Shown piece by piece: positions 32,370-40,275 of a stretch of DNA of 64,000 bases (position 1 is its first letter; each line of letters starts with the position of its first letter). The notes under the pieces were generated by a model that saw nothing but the letters and a program-made list of their open reading frames with translations, had not been told where the DNA came from and searched no databases. The stretch is from Sva-07 sp963793335 (GTDB lineage Bacteria; Actinomycetota; Acidimicrobiia; Acidimicrobiales; Ilumatobacteraceae): NCBI GenBank assembly GCA_963793335.1, contig CAWBZS010000001.1, positions 434,001-498,000 of the forward strand. The letters are read 5' to 3'. A program made the translations under genes and the position numbers.

Positions 32370-33392
32370 TCAGCCGCCGATCTGGCTCATCGACTTTCCG
32401 GGGCGCACGAAGTTCACCTGGTTGATCTGGTGACCGGCCCACTTGGTCGCAACGGCGGCTTCGATGCGGGCCGCGAGTTGCTCGTCGTCCTCGCCGGCGC
32501 GCATCGCTGCCAGCAGGTCGAACTCGTTCGTGGCGAAGAGACAGGTGCGGAATCGGCCCTCCGCGGTCAGGCGGACCCGATCGCAGTCGCCGCAGAACGG
32601 TTTGGTCACCGTCGGAATCACGCCGATCGTGCCACGTCCGTCGACGTACCGGAAGCGGTCGGCGGGTGCGGCGCCTCGTGCCGGCATCTGCTCGAGCGGA
32701 TGGACCTCGTCGATCGCAGCCACGATCTCGTCCTGGCCGACCACCTGGTCGTTCGCCCAGTGCCCGTCGGCGTCGAGCGGCATGAACTCGATGAATCGAA
32801 CCTCGACCTCACGGTCGCGTCCGTACTCGGCGAGCGCCACGATCTCGTCGTCGTTGACCCCACGTTCGATGACGGCGTTGACCTTCACCGGCGAGAACCC
32901 GGCCTCCTTCGCCGCCTCGATGCCGTCGAGCACCCGCACCAGTTCGTCTCGTCGAGTCATCGTGTGGAACTTCGCACGGTCGAGCGTGTCGAGGCTGATG
33001 TTCACTCTGTTCAGGCCGGCGTCTCGCAGGGACGGCGCGAGCAACCGCATCGAGGCACCGTTGGTGGTCATCGCCAGGTCGACCGGCCCGGCAGGGCCCA
33101 CGATCGCGGCGAGCTTCTCGACCAGCACCGCCAGGTTGGCCCGCACCGTCGGCTCGCCACCGGTGAGGCGGATCCCGCGGACGCCATAGCGCTGCACGAA
33201 CACCCGGGCGAGTCGCTCGATCTCTTCGAACGACATCACTTCCGAGCGCGGCAGCCACTGCATGCCCTCCTCGGGCATGCAGTAGGTGCATCGGAAGTTG
33301 CAACGGTCGGTGATCGAGATCCGGAGATCCTCGATGATCCTCCCGAACGGGTCGACCAACTCGTCATGCGTGTTCGCTCGGCCCCCGGACAT
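32370..33392 (-). CDS. moaA: GTP 3',8-cyclase
   Basis: The 340-residue radical SAM enzyme starts molybdenum cofactor synthesis by cyclising GTP. SITDRCNFRCTYCMPEEGM holds the N-terminal CxxxCxxC cluster, TGGEPTVR and RVNISLDTL are SAM- and GTP-side motifs, and KPFCGDCDRVRLTAEGRFRT plus a later Cys give the C-terminal cluster. It ends in Gly-Gly as MoaA requires. TAGGCT on the minus strand (33399-33404) ends six bases before the ATG. It lies between the MDMPI-family gene and glp/moeA. Confidence 0.95.
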   Translation of the reverse strand: MSGGRANTHDELVDPFGRIIEDLRISITDRCNFRCTYCMPEEGMQWLPRSEVMSFEEIERLARVFVQRYGVRGIRLTGGEPTVRANLAVLVEKLAAIVGPAGPVDLAMTTNGASMRLLAPSLRDAGLNRVNISLDTLDRAKFHTMTRRDELVRVLDGIEAAKEAGFSPVKVNAVIERGVNDDEIVALAEYGRDREVEVRFIEFMPLDADGHWANDQVVGQDEIVAAIDEVHPLEQMPARGAAPADRFRYVDGRGTIGVIPTVTKPFCGDCDRVRLTAEGRFRTCLFATNEFDLLAAMRAGEDDEQLAARIEAAVATKWAGHQINQVNFVRPGKSMSQIGG

Positions 33393-33425
33393 CGCGTCAG
33401 CCTAGCTGCGGCTCGGAGATCGCTG

Positions 33426-34635
33426 TCAGGCGTCGCCGCGCAGCAGCAGCACCGCGACGTCGGCGCCGGCGGGAATTCCATCGCCATCCGGCACGACGGC
33501 CATCGCGTCGGCGAGCGCCGTCGCTGCGAGTTGGTGACTCCCTTGGGCGACGACGGGGCGCACGTGGAAACGTCCGTCGTCGGCGAAGTCGCCGCGCACT
33601 CGCATGAAGTGCACCTTGCCGTCGCGATGACGGTCGAGTGCGACATCGGCAACCGCCACGACGCTGGCCCGCGTCAGACGACGGTGCCCCATCATTCGCC
33701 GGAGCGCCGGGCGGGCGAGCAGCTCGTAGCTCACCAACGAGCTGACCGGATTGCCGGGGAGCCCGAAGATCGGCGTGCCGTCGAGGCGACCGAAGGCGAA
33801 CGGCTTGGCCGGTTTGATGGCGATCTGCATCCACGTCATGTCGGCGATGCGGCCGAGCACGGCCTTGACGACGTCGTAGTCGCCCATCGACACACCACCG
33901 CTCGACACGATCGCGTCGCACTCGGCGGCAGCCGAGCGCAGCACCGACTCGAGCTCTGCTTCGTCGTCGCGCACCACGCCGAGGTCCACGACGTCGCAGC
34001 CGGCCTCGGCCAACAGCGCCGCCAGCATCGTCTTGTTGCTCTCGCGGATCTGTCCCAACGCAAGGGGCGATCCGTCATCGATGAGTTCGTCACCCGTCGA
34101 CAGCACGGCCACACGAGCGCGGCGAGACACCACCACGGTGCGCGCGTTGACGCTCGCCAGCACCGCCTGGACCGCTGGCGTGACCACGGTGCCGTCGGCG
34201 AAGAGTTCGTCGCCGATGCCCACATCGTCGCCCGCCCGACGGATCGCAGCGCCGGGTGGCACCGATCGCGTGAGGCGCACCCGGTCGATGCCGACCACGC
34301 TCGGAGTCCTCCACCATCACCACCGCATCGGCCCCGTCCGGCATCGGCGCTCCCGTCATGATGCGAATGGCCTCGCCCGGCCCGACCGGCGTCGACGGGC
34401 CTGCACCAGCCGCGATCTCGCCGACGACCGACAGCTCGACGGGAACCGAGGCCACATCCGTTGAGCGAACTGCGTACCCGTCGACGGCCGTGTTGTCGAA
34501 CGGTGGAACGATCTCGCCCGCCTCGACCGCTTCGGCGAGCACCAGTCCACCGGCGTCGGTGAGATCGACCGAGACCGCTGCCAGGGGTGGGCAGGACTCG
34601 AGCACGAACGCCTGAGCATCCTCCAGGGGTGTCAT
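33426..34635 (-). pseudogene. glp: MoeA/Glp molybdopterin molybdotransferase, interrupted by a +1 frameshift
   Basis: The first part (34635 to about 34300) reads PPFDNTAVDGYAV and RIMTGAPMPDGADAVVMVED, MoeA domains I-II. The second, in another frame, reads VVGIDRVRLTRSVPPGAAIR, STGDEL, SSGGVSMGDYDVVK and FGLPGNPVSSLVSYELL, the rest of MoeA with the molybdopterin-binding domain. Removing the single base at 34299 gives EDSEVVGIDRVRL and a 402-residue MoeA of normal length. TACCGT (minus, 34643-34648) supports the ATG at 34635. MoeA inserts molybdate into adenylated molybdopterin; the actinobacterial Glp paralogue works in cell division with GlpR. As no other copy is in the window, a sequence error is the simplest reading. 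Confidence 0.85.
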
Positions 34636-34688
34636 CTCAGGCACGGTAGCTGCGAGCACTCCGGTGGGCACCCGTAGCCTCGGGTGGC

Positions 34689-35255
34689 GTGTCCGAGACT
34701 CCTCGATCCCTCACCGCATTCCCGCCCGACGGCTACACCGCACGTTGGCGGAGCTGGGACCACGACCACCTCGAGACGCTCACCTTGCGGTGGGAGAACG
34801 AGGGGTGGACCGCGACCGGCGAGGTCGGACGTGAGGCGGTCACCTACGTCGTGCGTCTCTCAGCGACGTGGCAGACCCGTCAGTTCCTGCTCTTTCGTGA
34901 TCTCGACCAGCCCGATCTCTGGCTGGGCACCGACGGCGCGGGCCGATGGGGGGAGGTGAACGGTGCACACCGACCCGAACTGACGGGCTGCACCGATGTC
35001 GATCTCGTCGTGACCCCGTTCACCAGTTCGATCCCGATTCGGCGCCTGATGCTCGACATCGGCGACCACGCCGACGTCGACGCCCTCGGCGTGGACGTCG
35101 ACACCCTCGGCGTGGTTCCCGTACGCCGGCGGTACGAGCGCCGCACGGTTCGGCGTTTCGTTCGCACCGACCTCGACACCGGAGCGCAGACCGAGTTCGA
35201 CGTCGACGAGTTCGGCCTCGTCAACGATCAGCCGGATGCCTTCCGTCGTCTCTAG
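34689..35255 (+). CDS. Putative glycolipid-binding family protein
   Basis: This 188-residue protein matches the putative glycolipid-binding family (formerly DUF1089): DGYTARWRSWDHDHLETLTL, LWLGTDGAGRWGEVNG, the strongly conserved LTGCTDVDLVVTPFTSSIPI-RRL segment, and VDEFGLVNDQPDAFRR at the end. The family is cytoplasmic by sequence and its role is unproven. TAGCCT at 34675-34680 ends eight bases before the GTG start. It is divergent from glp/moeA, with the two -10 boxes 27 bases apart, and overlaps the end of galU by four bases. Confidence 0.82.
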   Translation: MSETPRSLTAFPPDGYTARWRSWDHDHLETLTLRWENEGWTATGEVGREAVTYVVRLSATWQTRQFLLFRDLDQPDLWLGTDGAGRWGEVNGAHRPELTGCTDVDLVVTPFTSSIPIRRLMLDIGDHADVDALGVDVDTLGVVPVRRRYERRTVRRFVRTDLDTGAQTEFDVDEFGLVNDQPDAFRRL

Positions 35256-36139
35256 GACTGCGACTTCTCCGGGCGTGCCTGCATGCGATGCAGGTACGCA
35301 CTGAGCTCGGCGGCGAATTCGGGGTTGCGGAGCCCCAGCTCGATCGACGCGGTGAGAAAGCCGAGCGGAGTACCGGTGTCGAGGCGGGCCTCGTCCGCGA
35401 CGACTGCGTGGAACGGCGCCCTCGCCGCCTGTGCACGCAGCGCGTCCGTGAGCTGGAGTTCTCCGCCGCGGCCGGGGGTGAGCGCATCGATCTCGTCCCA
35501 TGCGTCGGCGGTGAGCACGTAGCGCCCGGTGAGAATGAAATTGCTCGGGGCGTCCTCGGGAGCGGGCTTCTCCACCAGGTCACGCACGGCGATCACACCG
35601 TCGTGGGTGAGCTCACCGGCCGGGTCGATGACGCCGTAGGAACTCACCTGCTCGCGCGGCACGTTGACCACCGCCACGACGCTGCCCTCGGTGCCGACGC
35701 AGACACCGTTCATCTGTGCAAGCAGGGCACTGCTCGACATCAGTTCGTCCGGCAACATCACCGCGAACGGTTCGTTGCCAACGGCGTCGCGCGCACAGCC
35801 AACGGCATGGCCGAGGCCCTTCGGATCGTCCTGGTACACGATCGACACCCGCCAATCGCGTCCGATCGCCCGGAGCCGCTCGGCGGTGTCGGACTTGCCC
35901 TTCTCCTCGAGTGCATCGAGCAGCACGTCGTCAGCGGCGAAATACGCATCGATCGCCGGCTTGGAGCGACTGCTGACCACGACGATGTGATCGCACCCGG
36001 CCCCGAGTGCCTCGTCGATCACCAGTTGGATGGCCGGCTGGTCGCCGATCGGGAACAATTCCTTGGGGACGGACTTCGTCGCGGGGAGGAATCGCGTGCC
36101 GAGACCGGCCGCCGGAATGACTGCACTGCGGACCTGCAT
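35252..36139 (-). CDS. galU: UTP-glucose-1-phosphate uridylyltransferase
   Basis: The 295-residue enzyme makes UDP-glucose from UTP and glucose-1-phosphate. SAVIPAAGLGTRFLPATKSV is the nucleotide-binding loop, KELFPIGDQPAIQLVIDEAL the second conserved block, PFAVMLPDELM the metal Asp region, and LVEKPAPEDAPSNFILTGRY the sugar-binding part. It feeds galactose use (galT at 44.7 kb) and wall or glycan synthesis. TAGCGT on the minus strand (36147-36152) is seven bases before the ATG. Confidence 0.95.
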   Translation of the reverse strand: MQVRSAVIPAAGLGTRFLPATKSVPKELFPIGDQPAIQLVIDEALGAGCDHIVVVSSRSKPAIDAYFAADDVLLDALEEKGKSDTAERLRAIGRDWRVSIVYQDDPKGLGHAVGCARDAVGNEPFAVMLPDELMSSSALLAQMNGVCVGTEGSVVAVVNVPREQVSSYGVIDPAGELTHDGVIAVRDLVEKPAPEDAPSNFILTGRYVLTADAWDEIDALTPGRGGELQLTDALRAQAARAPFHAVVADEARLDTGTPLGFLTASIELGLRNPEFAAELSAYLHRMQARPEKSQS

Positions 36140-36146
36140 GGATCGG

Positions 36147-36156
36147 ACGCTATCTT
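36147..36156. promoter_or_regulatory. Overlapping divergent -10 elements of galU and the FmdB-like gene
   Basis: The ten bases ACGCTATCTT contain TAGCGT for galU (minus strand, 36147-36152) and TATCTT for the FmdB-like gene (plus strand, 36151-36156), overlapping by two bases. Spacing to the start codons is seven and ten bases. RNA polymerase could serve only one direction at a time, which would couple the two genes. Confidence 0.65.
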
Positions 36157-36166
36157 TACGACCTCG

Positions 36167-36562
36167 ATGCCCACGTATGTCTACAAGTTCGTCGAATCAG
36201 GCGAGACGATCGAAGTTCAGCAGGGTTTCCACGACGACACCCTCACTGAGTTCGCCCATCCGGACACCGGCGAGGTCATGGCCGTCAAGAAGGTCTTCAC
36301 CCCCGTGGGGGTCACCTTCAAGGGATCCGGCTTCTTCAAGACCGACAACCGAGGCAAGAAGCCGTCGTCGTCCGGATCGAGTTCGAGCGACTCGTCGTCG
36401 GGGTCCAAGGGCGACTCGGCGAAGGGCACGACCGACTCGGCTTCGAGCGGCACGGGGACGCCGGCCTCGTCGAGCACGAAGTCGTCGAGCGATTCCTCGA
36501 CGGGTTCGAGCGGCGGGTCGGGCTCGAACAGCGGGTCGAGCAGCTCGTCCTCCGACAGCTGA
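36167..36562 (+). CDS. FmdB-family protein lacking its zinc cysteines, with Ser-rich tail
   Basis: Residues 1-62 align with the FmdB putative regulatory domain (MPTYVYKFVES...KVFTPVGVTFKGSGFFKTDNR), which normally carries two CxxC pairs forming a zinc ribbon. Here those positions hold other residues and the whole protein has no Cys, so the ribbon is lost. Residues 63-131 are a low-complexity Ser/Gly/Thr tail, probably disordered. FmdB-type proteins are small cytoplasmic proteins of uncertain function. TATCTT at 36151-36156 is ten bases before the ATG. Confidence 0.8.
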   Translation: MPTYVYKFVESGETIEVQQGFHDDTLTEFAHPDTGEVMAVKKVFTPVGVTFKGSGFFKTDNRGKKPSSSGSSSSDSSSGSKGDSAKGTTDSASSGTGTPASSSTKSSSDSSTGSSGGSGSNSGSSSSSSDS

Positions 36563-36640
36563 ACGATCGGCTCCGCTCGTCGATACCCTCGGCGGCGACC
36601 GACTCCCTCCGATCGTTCGACGAATCTGGAGGAGACACCG

Positions 36641-37213
36641 ATGCATGTCGCGGCCCGAGCCCGACTCGTCCTCGCACGGCGACCGTGGATCTATTGGCTG
36701 AGCATTGCGATGCTCACGGTCGTGGTCGCCGTTGCGGTCAACGATCGTGTGGCGAGCATCGACGCCGCACGCGACGAGTGGGGTGACCTACGGACCGTCG
36801 TGGTCGCTGACGGCCAGCTCGAACCCGGCGACGTTGCCGTGGTCCGACTGGCCGAACTCCCCGTTGCGGCCGTCCCGGACGCTGCGCTCACCGACGTTGG
36901 CCCCGACACGCTGGTCCGTCAGCGAGTCGCCGATGGTGAGGTCTTGACCACGCTCGACGTCACCACGCGGTCGGGGCCCGCCAGTGCCGCCGACGCCGGC
37001 CACGTGGTGGTGCCGATCTCCGACCCGCTCGTGCGCCATGTCGAGGTCGGCCTGCGCGTCCGCATCGTTGCCGATGGCGTGGTGCTCGCCGACGAGGCAA
37101 CGGTGGTCGACGTCGCCGACGACGTGGTGTTCGTGGCACTCGCCGAGCGCCTGGGGCCCGTGGTGTCGGCCGCCGCCCAGCAGGGCATCGCATCGCTGCT
37201 CTATCTCCCCTGA
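36641..37213 (+). CDS. SAF domain membrane protein
   Basis: The 190-residue protein has a short basic N-terminus, one membrane segment (WIYWLSIAMLTVVVAVAVND) and an extracytoplasmic part with the SAF pattern TVVVADGQLEPGDVAVVRLA and VRQRVADGEVLTTLDV, as found in CpaB-type pilus proteins and similar small actinobacterial proteins. A GGAGGAG ribosome site lies seven bases before the ATG, one of the strongest in the window. It has no pilus genes near it, so the function is open. Confidence 0.78.
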   Translation: MHVAARARLVLARRPWIYWLSIAMLTVVVAVAVNDRVASIDAARDEWGDLRTVVVADGQLEPGDVAVVRLAELPVAAVPDAALTDVGPDTLVRQRVADGEVLTTLDVTTRSGPASAADAGHVVVPISDPLVRHVEVGLRVRIVADGVVLADEATVVDVADDVVFVALAERLGPVVSAAAQQGIASLLYLP

Positions 37214-37242
37214 CGCTGCGACGCGTCAGCACCCGAAGCGGG

Positions 37243-38070
37243 TCAGCGGACCCCGGTGGCCACGACGATCAGGACCAGCACACCCAACGCGATGCGATAG
37301 ATCACGAACGGCATGAAGCTGTAGGTGCGCACGATCCGCAGCGTGCCCCACACCGCCAGCCACCCCGACAACGCCGAGGTGATGATGCCGACGATCAACG
37401 GCACCACGAGGTCGTCGGGAACACCGTCGGAGATCAGCCCGGCAAACTTGAAGACGACGGCGCCGAAGATCACCGGGATCGACATCACGAAGCTGATCCT
37501 CACCGCAGCTTCACGGCTGAATCCCAGGAACCGCCCGGCGGTCATGGTGATCCCCGAGCGTGACGTGCCCGGGTTCAACGCCAAGGCCTGGGCGGCGCCG
37601 ACCAGCAGTGCGTCCTTGGCTCGGAACTCGCCGACCGGACGACGCCCGACGCTGCGGTCGGCGATCGCCAAGAGCACGCCGAAGCCGATCAGCGAGATCC
37701 CGATGATCGTCGGGGTGCCGAGGCGCGTGTCGATCTGGTCTTCGAAGAGCGCTCCGACCGCCGCTGCTGGCAGCGTCGCCAACACGAACAGCCACGCCAG
37801 CTTGCCATCGGCGGTCGGCGGCACCTTCCGGTCGACGACCAGCTTGGTTCCCTCGACGACGTAGGTCGCCACGTCGTGTCGGAAGTATCCGACCACCGCA
37901 ACCAGCGTGCCCAGATGCAACGCAACGTCGAACGACTTCTTGATCGACGGGTCGAGCTCCTCCCACCCGGCGAACCACGGCACGAGCAGGAGGTGCCCGC
38001 TCGAGGAGATCGGCAGGAACTCGGAGAGCCCCTGCACGATCCCGAGAATGATCGCCTGATAGATCGGCAC
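37243..38070 (-). CDS. uppP: Undecaprenyl-diphosphatase UppP (BacA)
   Basis: A membrane phosphatase of about 275 residues that recycles undecaprenyl diphosphate to undecaprenyl phosphate for wall synthesis. GIVQGLSEFLPISSSGHLLL is the first active-site block (Glu-rich motif with Ser-Ser-Ser-Gly-His) and LNPGTSRSGITMTAG the second (PGxSRSG). About eight membrane segments are seen. A GTG at 38070 puts the start directly before PIYQAIILG, as in the family; an upstream ATG at 38124 adds an unconserved 18 residues. Overexpression of the family gives bacitracin tolerance. Confidence 0.93.
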   Translation of the reverse strand: MPIYQAIILGIVQGLSEFLPISSSGHLLLVPWFAGWEELDPSIKKSFDVALHLGTLVAVVGYFRHDVATYVVEGTKLVVDRKVPPTADGKLAWLFVLATLPAAAVGALFEDQIDTRLGTPTIIGISLIGFGVLLAIADRSVGRRPVGEFRAKDALLVGAAQALALNPGTSRSGITMTAGRFLGFSREAAVRISFVMSIPVIFGAVVFKFAGLISDGVPDDLVVPLIVGIITSALSGWLAVWGTLRIVRTYSFMPFVIYRIALGVLVLIVVATGVR

Positions 38071-38182
38071 GGTCGATCTGTCTACACCACAACCGCCCGT
38101 TTTCTGCAGCGACTCGCGATGCACCGGACCACATCGGCGGGTCGGAGGGGCACGTGGGTCTGGGGCCCGGCGGGTCTGGGCG

Positions 38183-38830
38183 TCAGCGGGGAGTGACCGA
38201 CGGGACGATGCGCGGTGTCCACGGCCGCGGCTCGTCCCAGTGGTGGCCGACCACCGTTGCGGTCGACAGCGCGGCGAGGAACTCGATCGGTGTGTCGAAG
38301 TCGATCATCTCGACGTACGCAGCACCCAGGGCTTCGGGGACGTGCGCGTCGCTCCCCGCTCCGCCGACGATGCCGAACTCCTCGGCGAATTCGACCGCAC
38401 GCCGGTTGAGCCCGGGCAACGATGTCTTGGCGTTGAACACCTCGACCGCGTCGATCAGGTCTGCCTCTGCCAACTCGTACAGCGCTGCTTCGCCGAGGTT
38501 GTGGCGCATCGGATCGAACGGGTGCGGGATGTACACCGCCGCGCCTTGTCCCCGGATCGCTCTCGCAGCGTCGAGGTGCGACAATCCCATCGGCACCCGT
38601 TCGCTGAGGAACAGCCCGATGATCTCACCAGCCGCCGTGCGCAGTTCTTCGCCGACGATCACCCGACAGGCGAGCTCGTCTCGGAGTCGGATCGCACCGT
38701 CGACCGCATGGTGATCGGTGATGCACACCACGTCGAGACCACTCGACTCGACCGCGTCGGCGAACTCCTGGGGCGTGGTGGTCGAATCGCCGCTCCACAT
38801 GGTGTGGGTGTGCAGATCGACCCGGAGCAT
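38183..38830 (-). CDS. PHP domain metal-dependent phosphoesterase
   Basis: From the ATG at 38830 the 215-residue protein begins MLRVDLHTHTMWSGDS, the first PHP motif (HxH), then VVCITDHHAVDGA, IPHPFDPMRH and GAGSDAHVPEALG, the remaining metal-binding motifs. Members of this compact PHP group hydrolyse small phosphate esters or nucleotides. An upstream ATG (38896) or GTG would lengthen it into the end of tldE, but the family begins at the HxH strand. It is co-directional with tldE and tldD. Confidence 0.85.
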   Translation of the reverse strand: MLRVDLHTHTMWSGDSTTTPQEFADAVESSGLDVVCITDHHAVDGAIRLRDELACRVIVGEELRTAAGEIIGLFLSERVPMGLSHLDAARAIRGQGAAVYIPHPFDPMRHNLGEAALYELAEADLIDAVEVFNAKTSLPGLNRRAVEFAEEFGIVGGAGSDAHVPEALGAAYVEMIDFDTPIEFLAALSTATVVGHHWDEPRPWTPRIVPSVTPR

Positions 38831-38910
38831 GCCCGACGCCGACGCCACGCCCAGGTGAGGGTGACGAGCGATCGCAGCGGTCGATGGTGCTGCCATCGAG
38901 CCAGCGGCCC

Positions 38911-40275
38911 TCAGGTTCCCGACATCGTGACGTCGCGAATCACGAGGCTCATACCCGCCGAGCGCATCGGCAGCCACTCGAGGTCGCCGCCGATCTCGAC
39001 GATGTCGAGCAGCATCCGCTGCAGCGTGGATGCGATCGTGATCTCACGAACGGGCGCCCCGACGGTCCCGTTCGAGATCAACAGCCCTGCCGCACCCGTG
39101 GAGAAGTCGCCACTGATCGGATTGACCCCGGAGTGCAGTCCCTGCACCTGCTGGACCAGCAGGCCGTCGTCGATGTCCGCGATCAGGTCGGCCTGACTGC
39201 GTTCGCCCGGCGCGAGCGACAGTGCGAGGCAACCGACACCGGGAGTTCCGGCGAACCCACCGCGGGTGGCGTTGCCGGTGGAGACCGCTCCCGCTCGCCG
39301 CGCCGAGTAGGAGTTGTGCACGAACTGCCGCAGCACCCCGTCCTCGATCAGCACGTTGCGTCGCGCTGCGAGGCCTTCACCGTCGACGTCGGTCGCGGTG
39401 TACGCCTTCGGATTGGTGGGGTCGTCGACGAGCGTCACGAACGGTGCAGCCACGGTTTCACCGATGCGGTCGCGGAACAGCGATCGTCCCTTGACCACCG
39501 CCTCACCGTTGAGCGTCGAGGAGATCACGCCGAGAAACTGTGCGGTCACGAACGGATCGAGCACCACGGTCACGCGGCGACTCGGCGGTTGCGTCGCCCC
39601 GAGCAGGCGCGTCGCCCGATCGACCGCATCCTGCGCTGCACGATCGAGATCGAAGTCGTCGGGCTGACGGCCGACCGAGAAGCCGAACCCGGTCTGGGTT
39701 TCGGCGTCGTCTCCGTCGCCGTCGTCGGCAAGCGTCGACACCGACACGTAGCAGCCGTTTTCGCGTCCTGACATCCGCACGCCGGTCGTGGAGGCAACCG
39801 CCGATTCACCGTGCGCATCGGCGTAGTTCGAGTCGTCGACTCGAACGCGCGGATCGGTGCCCGACGTCAGCTTCTCCAGCTCCTTCGCCACGTCGATCTT
39901 GCGGTCGGTCGGGTAGTCCGCGAGTCGGTCGTTCCACAGCGACTGTTCGGTGATCGCGACACCATCGGGTTCGGCGAGCGCCGCCCACTCGTCGACCGTG
40001 CCGAACTGCACGTTGTCGCGTGCCTCCGCAAGCACCTCGCGGATGGCGGACTCGTCGAGCGTCCCCGCGTACGCGAACCCGGTGCGACCGTCGCGGATCA
40101 CGCGAATCCCGACACCCTCACTCTGGGCCGACACGAAGTGCTCGACATCGCCCTGGTACACGCGAACCTCGGTCTCGCCGCCACGAGCGACGAACGCCTC
40201 GATCTGCTCACCAGCGGACGCCTGCGCGACGACGCGATCCGCCACCGCCTGCAGCTCACTCTCGAACCGACTCAT
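38911..40275 (-). CDS. tldE: TldE/PmbA-type metalloprotease subunit
   Basis: The 454-residue protein is the TldE (PmbA) partner of TldD. It shows AFVARGGETEVRVYQGDVEH, GTLDESAIREVLAEARDN, VVLDPFVTAQFLGVISSTL and GVNPISGDFSTGAAGLLISN, all typical, and it lacks the HExxxH zinc motif found in TldD. The TldD/TldE heterodimer degrades unfolded peptides and trims modified peptides in the cytosol. Its ATG overlaps the tldD stop by four bases, so the pair is translated together. Confidence 0.9.
   Translation of the reverse strand: MSRFESELQAVADRVVAQASAGEQIEAFVARGGETEVRVYQGDVEHFVSAQSEGVGIRVIRDGRTGFAYAGTLDESAIREVLAEARDNVQFGTVDEWAALAEPDGVAITEQSLWNDRLADYPTDRKIDVAKELEKLTSGTDPRVRVDDSNYADAHGESAVASTTGVRMSGRENGCYVSVSTLADDGDGDDAETQTGFGFSVGRQPDDFDLDRAAQDAVDRATRLLGATQPPSRRVTVVLDPFVTAQFLGVISSTLNGEAVVKGRSLFRDRIGETVAAPFVTLVDDPTNPKAYTATDVDGEGLAARRNVLIEDGVLRQFVHNSYSARRAGAVSTGNATRGGFAGTPGVGCLALSLAPGERSQADLIADIDDGLLVQQVQGLHSGVNPISGDFSTGAAGLLISNGTVGAPVREITIASTLQRMLLDIVEIGGDLEWLPMRSAGMSLVIRDVTMSGT

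Noticed and set aside
31521..34361. A 946-codon open frame crossing several genes on the plus strand
   Set aside because: It runs through moaA and glp on the opposite strand with Arg/His-rich low-pattern sequence; only its first few codons belong to the MDMPI-family gene.
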